From: Brachionus koreanus
Taxonomy: Eukaryota > Rotifera > Eurotatoria > Ploima > Brachionidae
Assembly (NCBI GenBank): GCA_016987375.1
Contig: PJRA01000444.1
Coordinates: 361,320 to 375,041, forward strand
Reading direction: 5' to 3'
Length of the DNA: 13,722 nucleotides
Both the position numbers and the translations under genes were made by a program. Under the pieces are notes generated by a model. That model did not search any database. It saw only the letters and a list, made by a program, of their open reading frames with translations, and was not told the DNA's origin. Position 1 is the stretch's first letter; each line of letters begins with the position of its first letter. Positions 6,648 through 13,722 of this stretch are shown here, one piece after another.

Positions 6648-9600
6648 GTAGCTTATTTTTATTTAAAAATATTGATCAAAAAAAAAAATTTTTTTTCTTT
6701 TTATTTCTAGAAATTAATTTTTTTAAATTTAACTTAAAAAAAATGAATAAAAAATCAGGTCCATCAGATTAATGTCTTAGAAAAAATGATTAAGAAGAAG
6801 AAGACTTTTTTTTTAAATTTTGAGAAATTAATATTTTTAACAATTATTTTTTAAAACTATAGAATAAAAAAGTTTAAAAATTCTATTAAAATCAGGTCCA
6901 TCAGACCCCCGGACCTTGAAAAGTGAAGCTGAAAATAAAATTTTTTAATTAGTATACATAAAAAATTCATTTAATTAACGTCACTCCTTTAGGATCGGTA
7001 TCAATAGACCCATAATTGCTGCATGTATTAACTAAAGTTTTTGATTTTGACCTGGAATTGAGATTTTTCCTTAAAATGTACCAAATTTTTCTAAGTGCAA
7101 AATCAATTCTAACAAGAGAATAGATTAGGAAATTTTTTTTTTTGGAAATTTATTAAATAATAGAAGTTTATTTTCATAATTAGCTTGCAAAGACTGAATA
7201 TCATTTTTCAACGCTATTTGCTTAATATTTTGTTCATTTTTGACTATATTTATAGTTGAATATTAAAAAAAAAAAGAAGTAAAGTCAAAAGTTTTTGTCA
7301 AAATTTTGTCAAAAAAAAAAATTTTTGTTCAAAAAAAGTAAAAAAAGAGTCTTATTTTTTTTAAATCAAGAAATAAAAAACAAACATGTCAGGGTGTTAA
7401 CAAAAAGCGTCAAAAATTTCTTAAAAAAAAAAAAAATTTTAGAAAAATTTTTTTCCTTAAATGTACAAAACAAAAAAAAAAATTTTTTTTTCTTTTTTCG
7501 AAATTTTAATTTGCTTAATATATTTTAAATTTTAATAAAATAAATAAAAATTTTTCCAATCTATTTTTTTAAGAGTATGAAAATTTGAATACTCAACCAA
7601 TAGGTAGGCAATTATCTAATATAATAAACAGACGAATTAGAATTTTATTGAATTGAAGAGGAGGCAAATGGCCAACCGAGTGGTCTGGAAGAAGAGAAAA
7701 AAAAGCCAAAAAAAAAACATCGCTCAGTTCTTCAAATAAAGCTGGGAAAATTGGCTCTCCAAATCGGCTACATTGGAATGCTGTCGGCCTTTTTCACATT
7801 TTTGATCCTAGTCATTCGCATGAGCATAGAAGAATTTCTAATCAAAGGTCGCCAATGGTCCAATTTGTACATAAAGTACATCATATCCTATCTAATCCAG
7901 GGCATAACAGTAATAGTAGTAGCTGTTCCCGAAGGTCTGCCCCTGGCAGTCACGCTGGCGCTGGCATTTGCAGTCCGCCGAATGACCAAAGACAACAATT
8001 TGGTGCGTCATTTGGACGCTTGTGAAACAATGGGCAATGCAACCACAATATGCTCGGACAAAACCGGCACACTTACCACAAATCGTATGACGGTAGTCCA
8101 GTGCTGGCTAGCCGATAAGCTTCATCTAAAAATTCCCGCAGAAATTAATTCAAATTTAAAAAATTTAATAGCACAATCGGCATCTATAAATAGCAATTAT
8201 ACATCTAGATTGGAGATAAGCAGTGTGGAGTATGAATTGCCGAAACAAATTGGCAATAAGACTGAATGTGCTCTATTGGGTTTTGTGCATCAACTAGGCG
8301 CTAATTATGAAGCAATTAGAGCTGAAAATCCAAGCGAACAGTTTGTCAAAGTGTTCACGTTTAATTCGGCACGAAAAATGATGAGCACAGTGGTGAAAAA
8401 TAACCAAAGAGCCGGTGCTTTTAGACTCTATTCAAAAGGAGCATCGGAAATGGTCTTATCCAAATGCAGTTGGTACATGAATTCAGAAGGACAAGTGGTT
8501 AGATTAGATGAGGGGAAAATTAATTCAATTACTCATAGAGTTATTGAGCCGATGGCCATGGACGGACTGAGAACAATATGCATTGCGTACAAGGACTTTG
8601 TCAGCCTAGAGCAAGATGAACATGATCCGAGCTGTTCGCGTTTTGACCAAGAGCCCGATTGGCAATCTGAAAACAATGTAGTCAACGATTTAGTCTGCTT
8701 GTGCATAGTTGGAATAGAAGATCCTGTGCGGCCTGAAGTGCCCGATGCCATTCACAAGTGTCAGACTAGTGGAGTTGTTGTGCGCATGATCACCGGTGAT
8801 AACATAAACACAGCGACTTCAATTGCCATGAAGTGCGGTATCATAAAGCCCAGTGATGACTTTTTAATTTTGGAGAGCAAGGATTTCAATAAGAGAATTA
8901 GAGATGAGACTGGTCAAATTAGACAGCATTTGTTGGACAAAGTTTGGCCAAGGCTTAGAGTACTTGCCAGATCTTCTCCTTCGGATAAATTTATTTTAGT
9001 GAATGGAATTGTGGAAAGCAAATTATCGGTAAGAAAATAAAATTTTTTTTTTCAGTTTTATTAAAATTTTATTCTAATTTTAAAACGCAAAAAATAAGAA
9101 TAAATAAATAATAATTTTGTTGGCTACGAATTTTTGAGGGTGACAAATTTTTGTAAAAAAAATTTTTTTTTCAAAATTCAAAATAACCTTTTATTTTATT
9201 AAGTTAAGCCAGTTTAAGACAAATAGTACAAAAAAAATTAAAAATATAATATTTTTTAGTTTAGGAAAAAAAAGGACAAATTGCTAGATATCAATTATAC
9301 AATTAACTAAGATATTCGATATATCTTGATTCGAAGCCTTCTTTTTATTGCCATTTCTTCTTTATTTTTTAATCTGACCACCGATGGAATAGAATAACTT
9401 GGTCTTGTTTTGATATTTTTTTCATTCAACTCAAAATGTTGATTCGAAACTGCTAGTAGTTTAAGTTTATTACAAGTCTCGTGATTCAATATGCTGGAGA
9501 GGGTTTCATATTTTAGATTCAAAATAGATCTATCTGTTGACTTCTGAATAACCTGTATTTTTAATGTTAGTTTCTGATAATAAATTTAACAATTTAATAA

Positions 9601-12600
9601 TGAATAAATCATATATTTTATGTTTAAATTTATTGAAATTATTAAATCAATTGAATAAAAATGATTTATTTTTTAAATTTTTGTCTTTTCATATACCGAT
9701 GGTTAATCGCATTTTTTACAAAAACTATCTATTTTTTTGTACAAAATCCACACACTGCTTAGCATAGCTTTCTAATTACCACATAAACGAATTTGACATG
9801 ACACACGCTTAGGAGATAAATTCTCTTGATTTTCTTGACGTGAAGTTTAAAATTAATAGATTTCAAAAGAAATACAAACGAGTGAAATTGACTCGTTTTG
9901 GTGCTTCTAATGTTAATGCTTTTGGTTTAAAACCCCATTTAATATTTGAGAGATGTTTTAAATTGGGAAAATTTTTTTGGCAGCCAAAAAAAATGTTTAT
10001 AACAAAAAAATAGAATTTCACACACAAAGAGAAAAAAAATAAATCACAAAAAATTTTTAAAAAATAAAAAAATCACATAAAAAAATCTAGACTAAATTTT
10101 TTTTAAGTTTTTTTTTGTAATTTTAGGCAGTCTACCTCTCTTTGTTGACCTTTTTGAATTCTTCTGAATATTTTTTTCAACAACTAAAGTTTTTTCAACT
10201 TTACGAGACCATCTTCGCTTACTTTTTTCTTGATTATTGACACCGCCATAATGCATTAGAAACTTCGTTAGTAAAAATTTCATATTCACATATTCAGATA
10301 TGGCACAATTGATGACATACACTGTGGTTCACAGTAATTTGTCTGTGAATTACTTTGTAATTTATTTCTAATTGAATTAAATATTTAAATGAATAAGAAA
10401 AATAAAAAACAAAATAATTTAAAAAAATTTTTTAAAGTCGAATCTATTATGATGGTATTTTGTGTTGTTTTACATCTTCTAATGTGTGTTTTGAACAATT
10501 TCTTGTTTCTGATACCAATGATTATTAGAATTTTGTTTTGGAAGCTTTTCTTTTTAACACTAGAAGCACTAAAACTAGTCAAAATGACTCAATGTTTTAA
10601 AATTTTTTAAATCATCGTATCTTTTGAACGGATTTTTCAAATAAATATATTTTTTTTGATTCATGCAGATTTTAAAATTTTCTTTAAATTTAATGTTACT
10701 TTATAAAATTATAATTTTTTTTTTTATATAATAATTTCAAATTAAAAAAACGTGAAAAAATGCTTTGTGCTTCTAGTGTTAAGCTTTCATCCAAACGGGA
10801 CTGTTATAAACAAGGTGACTAATAAAAATAGACTTTTGAAGACTCTCTTTAGAATTTCACGATTTCAAGCAAAATTGTTTAAGTTGTTTGATAAGAAACG
10901 GAACATTATTCGTGTTTCTGAGCTGTAGGAATTGACTGTTTCTAAAATTTCATCTCTCAATAATAGCTTAATTGGTTTGTAAATAAAGACAAAAAGTATA
11001 AACAAAGTGGAACAGAGAATACAACCTTGAATATCATTCATTTTTCATTTGAAAAGCCATTTTTAACTACTATATGCTACTAATTATTCATGTTTTAAAG
11101 ATTCTCTATCTTTTTAAAAATAAAAAAAAGAGAGCATTGACAATTTGTTTTGTTTCTCTTGCAATTATGAAGATGCTTAAAATGCTACTTACTAATCCTC
11201 CATCATGCCAAACTCTATCAAAAGCTTTAGAAATGTCAAAATGAAAACAATTTTTTTTTCTTTTTATTAAAAGACTCCACAACTTTTTGAATAAGAAAAT
11301 AGAAAAATATTTTCAGTTTTCTAAACAACAAATTTTATGATACTTATTAACACTCAAAAGCCGGAGGGATTTTTCGGTCCATTTTTTTAACTCATTTTTT
11401 AATTTTTTTCAATGAAAAATAAATTTTGTAATAAAAATTTTAAAAATTTTGAAATATTTTTTATTTTAGATATGATTGAAAAAATAATTGATAAATTGAT
11501 AAAAAAATGATTAAATTTAAACAAATAAAGAAAAGTTAAAAAACAGGTTTAAAAGATTCCTTTGGCCTTTGATTGTTCGAACATTTCTTAGGCTTTACTT
11601 ATTATTTTTGAGGACTAAAATTTGTGGCTTAAAGATAGCCAAGTATTTTTACTTAATCTATATCTGTGTTTAATTTTTTACCATCCTTAAATAGTGAGCA
11701 TTGTGAACATTCTTCCTTAAAAGCATTATTGAAATTTACTATATAAAATAAATATTAAAAAAAATATTTTTTTAATTTTAAATTTAAAGACAAACAGGGA
11801 AGTTGTAGCTGTGACCGGTGACGGTACAAACGACGGTCCAGCACTGAAAAGAGCGGATGTAGGCTTTGCCATGGGAATTCAGGGAACCGATGTGGCCAAA
11901 GAGGCGTCGGACATAATTTTGACAGACGACAATTTTAGCTCGATAGTCAAAGCTATGATGTGGGGCCGTAATGTGTATGACGCCATTGCTAAATTTTTGC
12001 AATTTCAACTGACAGCTAACTTTTCAGCTGGCATATTTAGTGTAGTGTGTGCAGCTACGATTCAGGCCGTGCCGCTCAAGGCCGTCCAAATGCTCTGGGT
12101 CAATCTGGTCATGGACACTTTGGCATCTTTGGCATTGGCCACTGAGCCGCCCACTGAAGACTTGCTTAAACGAAAACCATATGGACGCAACAAGTCCATT
12201 ATATCCCACACAATGATGAAAAACATTCTCGGACATGCAGTATATCAACTCATTGTACTTTTTGCTTTAGTCTACAAGAGTAAAAAATTTTTTTTTCTAT
12301 TAAAAAAAAATTAAATTTAAGAAAAATTTTTTCAAGTTGAAGATTGGATGCTCGTTGACAGTGTCATTAAATACCATGATATTAGCAAGCTAAGAGATCC
12401 CAGTGTTCACTTTACTATAATTTTTAATGCTTTTGTTCTAATGACTTTGTTTAATGAAATAAATGCTAGAAAAATTCACAATGAAAGAAACGTATTTTCA
12501 GGTATTCAAAACAACATGATATTTTTGCTCATTTGGCTGTTTTGTTTCATCGGACAAGTAGAATTAAAAAAAAATTAGAAAATTTTATTTTCAATTTAAA

Positions 12601-13018
12601 TTTTTAGATATTGATAGTTAATTTTGGTGGCATCATATTTGCAGTAGAAAAGCTTGAAATGGATCAATGGATGTGGTGTTTGGCATTAGGCTTTGGCTCA
12701 TTGCTATGGGGTCAAGTGATATCATGCATACCGAATAGTTTGGTCAAAAAAGTTGCCAGCTTGTTAAAGAAAAAAAAAGCCGAGCCAGAGCCTGTTGTGG
12801 ATTTGGAGCACGAAATAGACGAAGATCAGGACGCGATTGAGCGCTCTAAGCATCTTTGGATGCGCGGCGCTCACCGTTTGTCTAATCAGATCAAAGTGGT
12901 CGAGGTTTTTCAGACTAAACTAAATGAAGTTATTGATGCCAGTGAAATGGGCAGTGTGTTGTCTCTAAAAGAAAAGGCCATTGAGCTGTCACAATCAAAT
13001 GTCAATTTAGACTCTTAA
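5741..13018 (+). CDS. Plasma-membrane calcium-transporting ATPase (PMCA, P2B-type), five exons
   Basis: The pump exports cytosolic Ca2+ across the plasma membrane using ATP. Joined exons 5741-6647, 7659-9028, 11790-12279, 12337-12557 and 12608-13018 encode 1132 residues, normal for PMCA (about 1100-1250). Landmarks: TM1 around residues 106-122 and TM2 around 147-167; actuator TGE at 237-239; PEGL in TM4 with E394; phosphorylated Asp 436 in DKTGTLT; K562 in the nucleotide-binding KGAS; hinge TGDGTNDG at 768-775; N864 and D868 in WVNLVMDT, the Ca2+-site residues of TM6; and a calmodulin-binding segment around 1074-1105 ([18 protein letters not shown]). The tail holds alternating acidic and basic patches, as in autoinhibited PMCAs. 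All catalytic residues are present, so the gene looks functional. An in-frame ATG at 5696 would add 15 residues. I prefer 5741 because pump homology starts soon after it and an AG at 5735-5736 could be a trans-splice acceptor. The last residues (NVNLDS) do not form a typical PDZ ligand. Confidence 0.93.
6648..7658 (+). other. PMCA intron 1, with a possible microexon
   Basis: A 1011-base intron from gtagc to the acceptor ttgaattgaag at 7657-7658. Phase is preserved (one base plus two). It is largely homopolymeric A and T. The 18-base string aaaatcaggtccatcaga occurs at 6751-6768 and again at 6888-6905. The second occurrence opens a potential 27-base exon. A pyrimidine tract with a strong acceptor, tttatttctag, ends at 6710 but is followed by no long open frame. 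Confidence 0.75.
6896..6922 (+). CDS. Candidate 27-base alternative microexon of PMCA (site A)
   Basis: The segment lies between an acceptor-like atcag (AG at 6894-6895) and a donor gtgaag at 6923. It is exactly 27 bases, so including it keeps frame between exon 1 and exon 2. It would insert about nine residues (read through the junctions as SPSDPRTLK). The position is the cytosolic linker between the actuator domain and TM3, where vertebrate PMCA genes carry the alternatively spliced site A exons. It is richer in G+C than the rest of the intron. No pyrimidine tract of note precedes the acceptor, so use is unproven. Confidence 0.4.
7659..9028 (+). CDS. PMCA exon 2 (TM3-4, phosphorylation and nucleotide-binding domains)
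   Basis: Begins in the charged linker ([20 protein letters not shown]). It encodes TM3 and TM4 with [11 protein letters not shown], the DKTGTLT phosphorylation site, the nucleotide-binding domain ([20 protein letters not shown]) and the hinge-side motifs [21 protein letters not shown] and [10 protein letters not shown]. The in-frame stop at 7649-7651 forces the acceptor to lie just after it. AG at 7657-7658 gives the right phase. The donor tcg|gtaaga at 9029 ends the exon on a codon boundary. Confidence 0.92.
9307..9540 (-). other. Unrecognised - strand open frame inside intron 2
   Basis: On the - strand an acceptor-like aaaatacag near 9550-9558 is followed by an open frame to a stop at 9307-9309. 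It includes [20 protein letters not shown] and [20 protein letters not shown]. Composition is more coding-like than its surroundings and the end is basic ([12 protein letters not shown]). It could be a transposon-derived exon or a nested-gene exon. I recognise no family and see no partner exons. Confidence 0.25.
9766..9783. repeat. 18-base direct repeat, copy 1 (partner 13591-13608)
   Basis: agctttctaattaccaca occurs here, inside the Penelope-like remnant (encoding LSNYH), and again at 13591-13608 beside the - strand candidate exon. Mixed composition makes pure chance unlikely but not negligible in this A/T-rich window. Confidence 0.35.
9901..9916 (+). repeat. 16-base TTAA-ended motif, copy 1
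   Basis: gtgcttctaatgttaa. It matches 10767-10782 with one mismatch. Its complement matches 10554-10569, and that similarity continues for a further 14 or so bases toward lower coordinates (gactcgttttg here against gactagtttta in the complement). It lies inside the Penelope-like frame. Confidence 0.4.
10092..10322 (-). other. Unrecognised basic - strand open frame in intron 2
   Basis: A 76-codon frame, hydrophobic and polar at its start ([19 protein letters not shown]), then strongly basic with a KRGRLPK patch. Basic tails with KRGRP-like patches are common in DNA-transposon proteins, and TTAA-bordered repeats lie close by. The match to any family is too weak to name. Much of the Lys content may simply reflect A-runs. 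Listed only because composition over 10130-10330 is less extreme than its neighbours. Confidence 0.15.
10554..10782. mobile_element. Candidate 229-base TTAA-flanked MITE
   Basis: ttaacactagaagcac at 10554-10569 and its exact reverse complement at 10767-10782 form a 16-base inverted repeat whose outer ends are both TTAA. TTAA target duplications with inverted termini are the hallmark of piggyBac-type elements, so the interval could be a short non-autonomous copy. Reading the ends instead as CACTA-type termini is less good, because a direct 3-base duplication does not fit (TAA against TTA). The interior is A/T-rich without a frame. Confidence 0.35.
10900..11335 (-). mobile_element. Jockey/CR1-type LINE reverse-transcriptase remnant
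   Basis: Read on the - strand: [12 protein letters not shown], then after a one-base shift [18 protein letters not shown] (about 11195-11250), and about 54 codons later [13 protein letters not shown] (about 11000-11030). [14 protein letters not shown] is the classic polymerase motif of jockey, CR1 and related LINE clades. The second piece corresponds to the QGSVLSPTLF motif at the expected spacing. The FADD box that should follow is not recognisable, and frameshifts and stops are present, so the copy is dead. It is antisense to the pump gene and unrelated in position to the + strand Penelope-like remnant. Confidence 0.72.
11790..12279 (+). CDS. PMCA exon 3 (hinge, TM5-7)
   Basis: Starts in phase 0 with [16 protein letters not shown], the Mg2+-coordinating hinge. 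It continues through [22 protein letters not shown]5 ([11 protein letters not shown]), TM6 ([15 protein letters not shown]), the loop [19 protein letters not shown], and TM7 ([14 protein letters not shown]). The donor aaga|gtaaaa at 12280 leaves one base. Beyond it the frame turns into homopolymer and stops. Confidence 0.93.
12337..12557 (+). CDS. PMCA exon 4 (TM7-8 loop, TM8-9)
   Basis: The acceptor ttttttcaag (AG 12335-12336) closes a 57-base intron. The two starting bases complete the codon left by exon 3. It encodes the extracellular loop, then [20 protein letters not shown], the conserved [14 protein letters not shown], and a hydrophobic helix. The loop sequence ([18 protein letters not shown]) has diverged strongly from the vertebrate one, as usual. 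The donor caa|gtagaa at 12558 falls on a codon boundary. Confidence 0.92.
12608..13018 (+). CDS. PMCA exon 5 (TM10 and calmodulin-binding C-terminus)
   Basis: The acceptor aaatttttag closes a 50-base intron. The exon encodes ILIVNFGG, then [20 protein letters not shown] (last helix), [17 protein letters not shown], and an acidic stretch ([11 protein letters not shown]). It continues with the calmodulin-binding and autoinhibitory segment ([26 protein letters not shown]) and a short Ser-rich end. The TAA at 13016-13018 terminates the protein. The whole calmodulin-binding region lies in one exon. Confidence 0.93.
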   Translation: MLIVNFGGIIFAVEKLEMDQWMWCLALGFGSLLWGQVISCIPNSLVKKVASLLKKKKAEPEPVVDLEHEIDEDQDAIERSKHLWMRGAHRLSNQIKVVEVFQTKLNEVIDASEMGSVLSLKEKAIELSQSNVNLDS

Positions 13019-13300
13019 TTTTAACTTATTCTAACCAAAATGCCATTAACATTGAAAATGTTTGTTAAAAACAATTTTTTTTCTTTTACTTTAAAATTAT
13101 CTAAAAAATCAAAACGAAAAAAAAAATAGACAGAAAATGTTTGTTAAATTTTTTATCTAATATTTTATTAATTGATTAATTAAGCTTAGACTAAAGTTGA
13201 TTTCGAGAATAGTATTTGATATTTATTTATATTTTTAACTTGAATAAAATAAATTTAAAAAAATATTTTTATCTTAAATATTTCTTATATTTTTTAGAAT
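13019..13300 (+). other. PMCA 3' UTR with poly(A) signal
   Basis: A/T-rich 3' flank. AATAAA at 13243-13248 (within gaataaaataaa) is the best poly(A) signal, giving a 3' UTR of about 240-260 bases. No other frame is present. Confidence 0.45.
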
Positions 13301-13368
13301 TTTAAACAAGTGATAAAATTTGTTCCGCTCATTCAATGGCACAAAATTAATTTTTTCATAAAATTTTT

Positions 13369-13374
13369 TTTATT
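13369..13374 (-). promoter_or_regulatory. Candidate poly(A) signal for the convergent - strand frame
   Basis: TTTATT on the + strand is AATAAA on the - strand. It sits 33 bases past the stop of the frame at 13407-13569. The spacing is typical, but chance is likely in A/T-rich DNA. Confidence 0.25.
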
Positions 13375-13406
13375 TAACTAAGACTTAAATTTATAACTTG
13401 ATCCTT

Positions 13407-13569
13407 TTATTTTGAAAAAATAATATCATTTAAGGTATTGTACTCCATGACGACATATGACATCGAGCCTAGAGCCAACACTCTTGGCATGGTCTTGTAC
13501 AGCATTTTTGTGTTGATATTGCTCAGGCAAGCGCGAATTTTGTTTTCTAGCTGCCCAATTTTTTGCCTT
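13407..13569 (-). CDS. Candidate terminal exon of a convergent - strand gene or transposase
   Basis: On the - strand an acceptor-like ggattag (AG at 13571-13570) leads into QKIGQLENKIRACLSNINTK, then MLYKTMPRVLALGSMSYVVM, and a stop at 13407-13409. The segment is clearly richer in G+C than its flanks, as the pump exons are. I cannot name the family with confidence. 'LENKIRACLSNINTKMLYKT' loosely resembles the C-terminus of Tc1/mariner-type transposases (L---IR-C---V---ML-K), but the end differs. Upstream exons would lie mostly outside the window. The + strand of the same interval is also open, so the strand choice is inference from the splice and poly(A) context. Confidence 0.35.
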
Positions 13570-13722
13570 CTAATCCCCTTTATTAACTTTAGCTTTCTAA
13601 TTACCACAAAAATTATTCTCTTTTTTTTACTTAATTAAATGTATTTTTTCTTGTATTTTTGCCCATAATAAAAAAAATATAAAAAAGATAAAATAAAAAA
13701 TAAATTTTTCTGCACATATAAA

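Larger units (their letters stand above)
9564..10013 (+). mobile_element. Penelope-like reverse-transcriptase remnant
   Basis: One + frame stays readable over 450 bases with only two in-frame stops (TAG at 9765-9767 and 9810-9812). Ordered matches to what I know of Penelope-like reverse transcriptases are: [10 protein letters not shown] where family members have FYRRYVDD; then [12 protein letters not shown] (usual -LNxxHPNIKFT); [17 protein letters not shown] (usual E-N--L-FLDV-I); then [14 protein letters not shown] and [13 protein letters not shown] (usual GLI-TLL-R-FKI). The catalytic aspartates of the YxDD motif are replaced by Phe residues, and the stops break the frame, so it cannot be active. 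It sits in the same orientation as the host pump gene. Identification rests on motif order and spacing only. Confidence 0.5.
9029..11789 (+). other. PMCA intron 2, 2761 bases, filled with transposon remnants
   Basis: Runs from gtaaga to the acceptor atttaaag (AG 11788-11789), phase 0 on both sides. It contains a - strand open frame at 9307-9540, a + strand Penelope-like remnant (9564-10013), TTAA-bordered inverted repeats (9901-10782) and a - strand LINE reverse-transcriptase remnant (about 10900-11335). Positions 11336-11789 and 9029-9300 show only A/T-rich filler. Confidence 0.85.

Noticed and set aside
7295..7528. 77-codon + strand open frame in intron 1
   Set aside because: Made of Lys/Phe homopolymers from A and T runs. 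It is low-complexity intron sequence with no coding signature.
9765..9812. TAG as a reassigned codon, since two remnants (5010-5207 and 9564-10013) are broken only by TAG
   Set aside because: Several other remnants also break at TAA and TGA. CAG/GAG to TAG decay explains the pattern, and the intact pump has no internal TAG in its exons.
10328..10349. Hairpin ttcacag...ctgtgaa as a terminator or regulatory RNA
   Set aside because: A 7-base stem within an intron, overlapping other short A/T-rich inverted matches. Not distinguishable from chance.
10385..10610. Overlapping + and - strand frames of about 65-73 codons
   Set aside because: Both strands are open because of A/T-rich composition. The + frame is Phe/Leu-rich without motifs, and the interval overlaps the TTAA-ended repeat.
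11784..12248. Two - strand frames opposite PMCA exon 3
   Set aside because: Both are shadows of the strongly conserved hinge and TM5-7 coding sequence.
1..13722. CRISPR arrays, tRNA or rRNA genes, bacterial operons
   Set aside because: No regularly spaced repeats, no cloverleaf with A/B boxes, no rRNA-like stretches and no ribosome-binding sites. The sequence is eukaryotic with spliceosomal introns.

Overview
The window looks like nuclear DNA from a small, very AT-rich animal genome. A monogonont rotifer such as Brachionus is the best guess. The main gene is an animal-type plasma-membrane calcium pump with a calmodulin-binding tail. It is split by introns that are nearly pure A+T, two of them only about 50 to 57 bases long. 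The pump exons are clearly richer in G+C than everything around them. The rotifer assignment is inferred from base composition, intron style and the kind of 7TM gene present; no species marker was seen.

Layout. Positions 330-2658 (+) hold an orphan receptor-like gene: a signal peptide, an ectodomain of roughly 380 residues, then a seven-helix domain. The two halves lie in different frames and overlap by 14 bases, so the copy is frameshifted, contains an unrecognised intron, or carries a one-base error in an A run. Positions 2930-3790 (+) hold two head-to-tail 3' ends of the same non-LTR retrotransposon family. Positions 3943-4430 (-) hold a decayed reverse-transcriptase fragment. Positions 4542-4640 and 5010-5207 hold two short exon-like or pseudogene remnants in otherwise featureless DNA.

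Positions 5741-13018 (+) are the calcium pump. I reconstruct five exons: 5741-6647, 7659-9028, 11790-12279, 12337-12557 and 12608-13018. All four junctions keep frame and give 1132 residues with every P-type ATPase signature intact. Intron 1 holds a candidate 27-base microexon (6896-6922) that keeps phase. It lies where animal PMCA genes have the alternatively spliced 'site A'. Intron 2 (2761 bases) is a transposon graveyard: a Penelope-like reverse-transcriptase remnant on the + strand, a jockey/CR1-type reverse-transcriptase remnant on the - strand, and TTAA-bordered short inverted repeats. After the pump stop codon there is a poly(A) signal. A candidate terminal exon of a convergent - strand gene or transposase follows at 13407-13569.

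No operon-like cooperation between genes is expected here. The receptor and the pump appear to be independent transcription units separated by about 3 kb of transposon debris. I found no convincing new multi-gene system. The items most worth checking are the microexon, the frameshifted receptor and the layered retroelement remnants.
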